This document shows positions 6,271-10,350 of a DNA stretch of 10,350 nucleotides, in pieces. Numbering within the stretch: the first letter of the stretch is position 1; the number at the start of each line of letters is the position of its first letter. The notes below the pieces were generated by a model that had not been told where the DNA came from, did not search any database, and saw only the letters and a list, made by a program, of their open reading frames with translations. Origin of the DNA: Pseudomonadota bacterium (GTDB taxonomy: Bacteria > Pseudomonadota > Alphaproteobacteria > Rhizobiales > Rhizobiaceae); assembly GCA_023387775.1 (NCBI GenBank), contig JAEWHN010000055.1:1-10350 (forward strand), written 5' to 3'. Both the position numbers and the translations under genes were made by a program.

Positions 6271-7401
6271 ATGACTGCCGAACAGACCGCCTCCGAAGAA
6301 GCTCCCCTGCGTCGTGGCTGGACCACGGGCGCCTGCGCCACCGCGGCCACCAAGGCGGCCTGCGCTGCGCTTTTGACCGGCAATTTCCCCGATCCGGTGG
6401 AGATCACGCTGCCCGGCGGCAATGCGGTTTCCTTCGCGCTTGCGGTTTCCGCACGGGGCGAGGGGCAGGCGATGGCCGGCGTCGTCAAGGATGCCGGCGA
6501 CGATCCGGACGTCACCCATGGCGCGCTGGTGAAAAGTACGGTGCGCCGGGGCGCGCCGGGCAGCGGCATTGTCTTCCGCGCCGGGCCGGGCGTCGGCACG
6601 GTGACGCGGCCGGGCCTGCCGATCCCGCCGGGCGAACCGGCGATCAATCCGGTGCCGCGCAAGATGATCGCGCAAGCGGTGCATCAGGTGGCCGGCGTGG
6701 AGGCCGATTTCGAGGTCGAGATTTCCGTGGTCGGCGGCGAGGTGATGGCGCAGCGAACGCTCAACCCGCGCCTCGGCATCCTCGGCGGCATCTCGATTCT
6801 GGGCACCACGGGCGTGGTCATTCCCTATTCCTGCTCGGCCTGGATCCATTCCATCCATCGCGGCGTCGATGTCGCGCGCGCCATGGGGTTCACCCATGTC
6901 GCCGGCTCCACCGGCAACGCCTCCGAAATGGCGGTGCAGAAGTTCCACAACATGCACGAGGTCCAGCTCATCGACATGGGCGACTTCGTCGGCGGCATGC
7001 TGAAATACATCCGCGCGCACCCCGTGCCGCGCGTCACCATTGCCGGCGGCGTCGCCAAGATGACCAAGCTGGCGCAGGGCATGCTCGACGTGCATTCCAG
7101 CCGTGGCAGGGCCGATCTCGAAGGGCTTGCCGAAGTGGCGCTGGAGGCTGGCGCGAGCGATGACCTTGCCGCGCGCATCAAGGGCGCCAACACCGTGGCC
7201 GAGGCCTTTGCGCTGGCCGTGGCCGAGGGCGCGCCGATCGGTGACGCGATTGCCGCCGGCGCGTGGCGCACCGCCGCGCCCGCGCTCAAGGGCACGGACA
7301 TCGAGCTTGAAATCCTGGTCTTCAACCGCGAAGGCGAGTTGAGGGGGCATGCGCCCTTCGCACCAGCTCATAGCGTGTCGCGGCCCCTGAACCGGCGCTG
7401 A
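6271..7401 (+). CDS. cbiD: CbiD, cobalt-precorrin-5B (C1)-methyltransferase family
   Basis: CbiD methylates C1 of (cobalt-)precorrin-5B in the anaerobic B12 route. It is unrelated in fold to the other corrin methyltransferases. From this start it has 376 residues, within the family range. Motifs: LRRGWTTGACATAATKAA (13-30), VTRPGLPIPPGEPAINPVPR (111-130), NPRLGILGGISILGTTGVV (165-183) leading into PYSCSAWIHSIHRG, and AGSTGNASE (211-219). In-frame ATGs also exist at 6220 and 6235. I prefer 6271 because the family N-terminus is short before RRGWTTG. None of the three has a good ribosome site, so leaderless translation is possible. It is the only plus-strand gene between two minus-strand cob blocks. 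Its last 34 bases overlap cobM tail to tail, and the final residues (about 360-376) look like a non-conserved extension. In this aerobic-type cluster it presumably replaces CobF. Confidence 0.92.
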   Translation: MTAEQTASEEAPLRRGWTTGACATAATKAACAALLTGNFPDPVEITLPGGNAVSFALAVSARGEGQAMAGVVKDAGDDPDVTHGALVKSTVRRGAPGSGIVFRAGPGVGTVTRPGLPIPPGEPAINPVPRKMIAQAVHQVAGVEADFEVEISVVGGEVMAQRTLNPRLGILGGISILGTTGVVIPYSCSAWIHSIHRGVDVARAMGFTHVAGSTGNASEMAVQKFHNMHEVQLIDMGDFVGGMLKYIRAHPVPRVTIAGGVAKMTKLAQGMLDVHSSRGRADLEGLAEVALEAGASDDLAARIKGANTVAEAFALAVAEGAPIGDAIAAGAWRTAAPALKGTDIELEILVFNREGELRGHAPFAPAHSVSRPLNRR

Positions 7402-8132
7402 TAATCGGGATCGTAGAGCGAGCTTTCGCGAAAATCCTGCGAGGCTAGCGACGGCCCGACGAAGATCAGCGCCGTGCGCTCGATCGGGTCATCGGCCAGC
7501 TTTTCCGCAATCGTGCCGAGCGTGCCGTGCAGGACCCGTTCGTCCGGCCATGACGCATGGAAGACGATGGCGACAGGGCAATCGGCGCCATAGAGCGGCG
7601 TCAGTTCCTCCACCACGCGGTCGATGGCGTGGATGGCGAGATGGATGGCAAGCGTGGCGCCAGTCGCACCGAAGGCGGCCAGGTTTTCCTTTTCGGGCAT
7701 GGGTGAGGCGCGGCCCGAAACGCGCGTCAGCACCAGCGACTGCGCCACTGCCGGAATGGTCAGCTCGCGGCCCAGCGCCGAGGCGGCGGCGGCGAAAGAG
7801 GGCACGCCGGGCGTCATCGTATAGGCAATGCCGTGGCGTTTCAGGCGGCGGATCTGCTCGGCCACCGCGCTCCACACCGAAAGGTCGCCCGAATGCAGGC
7901 GCGCGACGTCCTTGCCCTCGTCGTGTGCTGCCAGATACTCGGCCTCAATCTCGTCGAGCGACATGGGCGCCGTGTCGACGAGCTTCGCGCCCGGCGCGCA
8001 ATAGTCGAGCAGCTCAGGCGCCACTATCGAACCCGCATAGAGGCAGACCGGGCAGCTTGCGAGCAGGTCGCGGCCGCGAACGGTGATGAGGTCTGCAGCG
8101 CCTGGGCCGGCGCCGATGAAATGAACCGTCAC
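7368..8132 (-). CDS. cobM: Precorrin-4 C11-methyltransferase CobM
   Basis: S-adenosylmethionine-dependent methylation of precorrin-4 at C11, giving precorrin-5. It is cytoplasmic. The 254-residue length is typical of CobM/CbiF. Motifs: VHFIGAGPGAADLITVRG (3-20), YAGSIV (32-37), LHSGDLSVWSAVAEQI (79-94), TPGVPSFAAAASALG (107-121), VLTRVSGRASPMPE (134-147), AIHLAIH (162-168), VFHASWPDE (190-198), and GPSL...SSLYDPDY-RRFR at the C-terminus. The start codon is GTG. It overlaps the cobE stop in a GTGA and is preceded at 7 bases by GGAG (8140-8143) inside cobE, which supports this start and translational coupling. It is last of the cobL-cobE-cobM block; its stop lies inside the 3' end of convergent cbiD. 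Confidence 0.96.
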   Translation of the reverse strand: MTVHFIGAGPGAADLITVRGRDLLASCPVCLYAGSIVAPELLDYCAPGAKLVDTAPMSLDEIEAEYLAAHDEGKDVARLHSGDLSVWSAVAEQIRRLKRHGIAYTMTPGVPSFAAAASALGRELTIPAVAQSLVLTRVSGRASPMPEKENLAAFGATGATLAIHLAIHAIDRVVEELTPLYGADCPVAIVFHASWPDERVLHGTLGTIAEKLADDPIERTALIFVGPSLASQDFRESSLYDPDYQRRFRGRDTL

Positions 8133-8533
8133 GCTTTGTCTCCGCTGATGGCTATGGCGCAGGTGACCGAGTCTCGCGCGATGCGCGGGCCGAGCAGCCG
8201 CGAATCCGGGCCTGCCGCCGCAAGTGCCGCCGCTTCCGAAAGCGAGGGCGCGCCGGTCTTTTCCAGCGACAGTGCCGAATGGCTTTCTGTCCGCTTGCCG
8301 GCCTCGGTCAGTTCGGCATCGCCGATGATGATGACGGCGCGGCGGATTTGCCGGCCGGCCTGAAATATCGCGTCTTCGTGCTGCTTCAGCTTGCCGGTCG
8401 CCAGCGCGTCAAGATGCGCAAGGTCAAGGTCGTGCGCGCCGAGCGCGGCGTTGATCGCGCCCAGAACCTGCTCCTTGCTGACGCCCTTGCGGCTGCCGAT
8501 CCCCGCCACGATCACGGCTTCACCCACGACCAT
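8129..8533 (-). CDS. cobE: CobE, homologue of the CbiG C-terminal domain
   Basis: Small cytoplasmic cobalamin biosynthesis protein of 134 residues, the usual size. It corresponds to the C-terminal domain of CbiG, the enzyme that opens the delta-lactone and releases the C20 fragment in the anaerobic pathway. CobE's exact step in aerobic producers is not settled. Visible features: VIVAGIGSRKGVSKEQVLGAI (8-28), a Rossmann-like start with the family GIGxRKG loop; ATGKLKQHEDAI (45-56); and conserved C-terminal GPRIARDSVTCAIA. The ATG at 8533 lies 22 bases inside the end of cobL, with a modest GGTGA ribosome site about 5 bases upstream. The stop overlaps the cobM start. Its position beside cobM and near cbiD is notable because CbiG and CbiD act consecutively in the anaerobic route. 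Confidence 0.93.
   Translation of the reverse strand: MVVGEAVIVAGIGSRKGVSKEQVLGAINAALGAHDLDLAHLDALATGKLKQHEDAIFQAGRQIRRAVIIIGDAELTEAGKRTESHSALSLEKTGAPSLSEAAALAAAGPDSRLLGPRIARDSVTCAIAISGDKA
8140..8143 (-). promoter_or_regulatory. Shine-Dalgarno of cobM within cobE
   Basis: GGAG on the minus strand, 7 bases before the GTG start codon of cobM. It supports the non-ATG start and translation coupled to the end of cobE. Confidence 0.6.
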
Positions 8534-9747
8534 TGCGTCACCGGCATGGCCGGACGCCAGCCCTGCATGGTGCCGACCGGGACTGCGCGCGAGACCGAAA
8601 GGCGGATCAGTTCACCGCCGTAGCGTGCTTGCAGCGACAGCAGCAACGCTTCCATTTCGAGCGTCACCGCGTTGGCCACCAGCCGTCCGCCGGAGGGCAG
8701 GGCGGCAATCGCCGCATCCATGACGCCGGGCTCCGAGCCGCCGCCGCCGACGAAGATGGCATCGGGCGTGGGCAGGCCGGCGAGCGCTTCTGGCGCGCGG
8801 CCTTCCACGATCGTCAGGCCGGGCACGCCGCAGGCGGCGGCGTTGCGCACAATGCGGGCCGCGCGTTCTGGATTGGCCTCGATGGCGATGGCGCGCATGG
8901 ACGGATCGCGCAGCATCCATTCGATGGAGATCGAGCCCGAGCCGCCGCCGATGTCCCACAACAGTTCGCCACGGCGCGGCGCGAGCGACGACAGCGTGAC
9001 GGCGCGGATCTCGCGCTTGGTCAGCTGGCCGTCATTATCGAACAACTCGTCCGGCATGCCGGACGCCAGTGGCAGGATGCGGGCTTCGGAATTCGATTCA
9101 ACCTCGATCGCCAGCACGTTGAGCGGATTGACGTTTTCTAGATCGAAGGTTTCGGCGCGCAGCGACGTCAGGCGCTCGGACGACCCGCCCAGCGCTTCCA
9201 GAACTGTCAGCCGCGAGGGACCGAAGCCGAGTTCGCAGAGAAGCTTCGCCACCGCCGCGGGGCCGTCGCCATCGGAAGTCAGCGCCAATATGCGCGCCTT
9301 CGGGTGCAGCAGCGGGCGGATTAGGTCGATTGGCTTGCCGTGCAGCGACACAGACTTGGTGTCCGGCAGCGCCCAGCCAAGGCGCGAGGCCGCGAGGCTG
9401 AAGGCGGATGGGGCGGGCAGCACGCGCATTTCGGCCACCGGCACGTGGCGCGCCAGCGTGGTGCCGGCGCCATGACAAAACGGATCGCCCGAGGCGAGCA
9501 CGCAGACCGGGCGGCCGGACAGCGCCACCACCGCACGCATGCTGGCGTCGAAAGGCGTCGGCCAGGGCTCGGCGGCGCCCGTCACCAGCCCGTCCACCAG
9601 CGCCAGATGCCTCTTGCCGCCGAATACGACCTCGGCGGTCGCAATGCAGCGCTTGGCCTCGTCGCCAAGACCCTCTACACCATCCTCGCCGATGCCGACG
9701 ATGGTCAGCCAGCGGGCAGCGGCGGAATTTTCTCGTTCAGCAGGCAT
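8512..9747 (-). CDS. cobL: Precorrin-6Y C5,15-methyltransferase (decarboxylating) CobL, CbiE-CbiT fusion
   Basis: Bifunctional enzyme that methylates C5 and C15 of dihydro-precorrin-6 and decarboxylates the C12 acetate, giving precorrin-8. It has 411 residues, as expected for the fusion. The N-terminal CbiE-type tetrapyrrole methylase domain (about 13-215) shows LTIVGIGEDGVEGL (14-27), VLASGDPFCHGAG (83-95), LPAPSAFSLAASRLGW (110-125) and LTSDGDGP (156-163). The C-terminal CbiT-type Rossmann methyltransferase domain (about 235-400) begins ...DGQLTKREIRAVTLSSL and has the SAM motif LLWDIGGGSGSISIEWM (262-278), an acidic IEANPERA (289-296) and IFVGGGG (331-337). The open frame extends upstream to 9858, but the ATG at 9747 fits the family N-terminus. 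A GGTGGG stretch about 5 bases upstream can serve as ribosome site. The start codon overlaps or abuts the start of divergent cobK, and the gene ends 22 bases inside cobE. Confidence 0.96.
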   Translation of the reverse strand: MPAERENSAAARWLTIVGIGEDGVEGLGDEAKRCIATAEVVFGGKRHLALVDGLVTGAAEPWPTPFDASMRAVVALSGRPVCVLASGDPFCHGAGTTLARHVPVAEMRVLPAPSAFSLAASRLGWALPDTKSVSLHGKPIDLIRPLLHPKARILALTSDGDGPAAVAKLLCELGFGPSRLTVLEALGGSSERLTSLRAETFDLENVNPLNVLAIEVESNSEARILPLASGMPDELFDNDGQLTKREIRAVTLSSLAPRRGELLWDIGGGSGSISIEWMLRDPSMRAIAIEANPERAARIVRNAAACGVPGLTIVEGRAPEALAGLPTPDAIFVGGGGSEPGVMDAAIAALPSGGRLVANAVTLEMEALLLSLQARYGGELIRLSVSRAVPVGTMQGWRPAMPVTQWSWVKP

Positions 9748-9748
9748 G

Positions 9749-10350
9749 ATGACCCACCGCGTTCTGATACTTGGCGGCACCACGGAAGCCCGGCAGCTGG
9801 CCGGCAGGCTGGCCGCCCGCGCCGACCTTTCGCTCACTCTGTCGCTCGCCGGCCGCACGGTCGATCCGGTGGCTCAGCCCGTGCCAGTGCGCAGCGGCGG
9901 TTTCGGCGGGGTCGTGGGACTGGCAAAGTATCTGCGCGACGAACGCATCGAGCTGTTGATCGACGCCACGCACCCTTACGCGGCCAATATTTCGCGCAAC
10001 GCGGCCGAGGCTTCGGCGCTCGCCGGCATGCCAATCCTGGCGCTGCGTCGTCCGGGCTGGAAGGCGGTCGAAGGCGACTGCTGGACGCTGGTCGAGAATG
10101 CCGAGGAAGCGGTCGCCGCGCTCGGCGAAAAGCCGCGCCGCGTTTTCCTGGCGCTCGGCCGGCAGGAGATCGCCGCCTTCGAGGGCGCGCCGCAGCACGC
10201 CTATGTCATCCGCAGCGTCGATCCCGTCGAGCCGCCGCTCGCCGTGCCGAATGCCACCTATATCCTCGCGCGCGGCCCCTTCGCGGAAGCCGACGAGCGC
10301 GAGCTTCTGGCCGGCCATCGCATCGACGCCATCGTTGCCAAGAACAGCGG
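9749..10350 (+). CDS. cobK: Precorrin-6A reductase CobK (3' end cut by the window)
   Basis: NADPH-dependent reduction of precorrin-6A to dihydro-precorrin-6 (precorrin-6B), the substrate of CobL encoded next door. It is cytoplasmic. About 200 residues are visible of a usual 245-260; the frame is open to the right edge. Motifs: RVLILGGTTEARQLAGRLA near the N-terminus, SLAGRT, VRSGGFGG, LLIDATHPYAANIS, LALRRPGW, VFLALGRQE, and IVAKNSG at the edge, which continues into the family KNSGG motif. Two adjacent in-frame ATGs (9746 and 9749) are possible. I prefer the second because the nearby AGCAGG would be too close to the first. With the first, the cobK and cobL start codons share two bases; with the second, one base separates them. 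Any promoter and leader must therefore lie inside cobL. Confidence 0.95.
   Translation, partial: MTHRVLILGGTTEARQLAGRLAARADLSLTLSLAGRTVDPVAQPVPVRSGGFGGVVGLAKYLRDERIELLIDATHPYAANISRNAAEASALAGMPILALRRPGWKAVEGDCWTLVENAEEAVAALGEKPRRVFLALGRQEIAAFEGAPQHAYVIRSVDPVEPPLAVPNATYILARGPFAEADERELLAGHRIDAIVAKNS

Noticed and set aside
6214..7371. A 385-codon open frame on the minus strand opposite cbiD, starting in the cobM end.
   Set aside because: Its His/Arg/Asp-rich translation resembles no family, and the opposite strand encodes clear CbiD motifs.
7744..7750. GCCACTG, identical to the core of the cobalamin riboswitch B12 box; the same heptamer occurs on the minus strand at 5273-5279 and 9066-9072.
   Set aside because: All three lie deep inside cobM, cobB and cobL coding sequence, with no leader position and no surrounding riboswitch architecture. 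A 7-base match is expected by chance.
8512..9747. Possible artificial fusion or missed stop joining two methyltransferases.
   Set aside because: CobL is naturally a CbiE-CbiT fusion in aerobic B12 producers. The linker and length are normal.
1..10350. Mobile elements, phage genes, tRNA or rRNA genes, CRISPR arrays, toxin-antitoxin pairs.
   Set aside because: None seen on either strand: no transposase or integrase motifs, no spaced repeats beyond the 24-bp tandem pair, no tRNA-like cloverleaf noticed by eye, and no room outside the genes.

Overview
The window is a GC-rich stretch (by eye, well over 60% G+C) with alphaproteobacterial character. Its protein style and gene set (CobA, CobB, CobE, CobM, fused CobL, CobK) point to the Hyphomicrobiales (Rhizobiales), most like Mesorhizobium, Brucella and relatives. 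That placement is inferred from family knowledge; no search was run. About 96% of the window is coding. I see no rRNA, tRNA, CRISPR, insertion sequence, prophage or integration scar, and no gene-free stretch longer than about 90 bases.

Left edge (1-2232): the 3' part of a HI0933/YhiN-type flavoprotein (+). Next is a 261-residue membrane-anchored protein with an SH3b domain and a cysteine-containing tail (+). Converging on it is a 111-residue DUF883/ElaB-YqjD-like tail-anchored protein (-) with an internal 24-bp tandem repeat. A GC-rich hairpin lies between the two convergent genes.

Right part (2321-10350): a cobalamin (vitamin B12) biosynthesis cluster. The minus-strand block cobA-cobB-cobS-cobT runs from 6217 down to 2321 with short gaps or overlaps. 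cbiD sits on the plus strand (6271-7401), divergent from cobA and overlapping the end of cobM tail to tail. A second minus-strand block, cobL-cobE-cobM, runs from 9747 to 7368 with overlapping genes. cobK (+) starts essentially on top of the cobL start codon and runs off the right edge.

How the genes fit together: CobA makes precorrin-2 from uroporphyrinogen III. CobM, CobE, CbiD, CobK and CobL act in the methylation, ring-contraction and reduction steps between precorrin-4 and precorrin-8. CobB amidates the a and c side chains. CobT and CobS build and attach the dimethylbenzimidazole lower loop. The genes expected to complete the route (cobI, cobG or cobZ, cobJ, cobH, the cobaltochelatase, cobO, cobQ, cobP, cobC, cobD) are not in the window and may lie beyond the right edge or elsewhere. 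cobS and cobT here are the synthase and phosphoribosyltransferase (CobV and CobU in Pseudomonas denitrificans nomenclature), not the cobaltochelatase subunits of the same names.

I found no undescribed system. The points most worth a second look are the use of CbiD in an otherwise aerobic-type gene set, several unusual residues in CobA motifs (including His for the Asp of GGDPF), and the overlapping divergent start codons of cobL and cobK.
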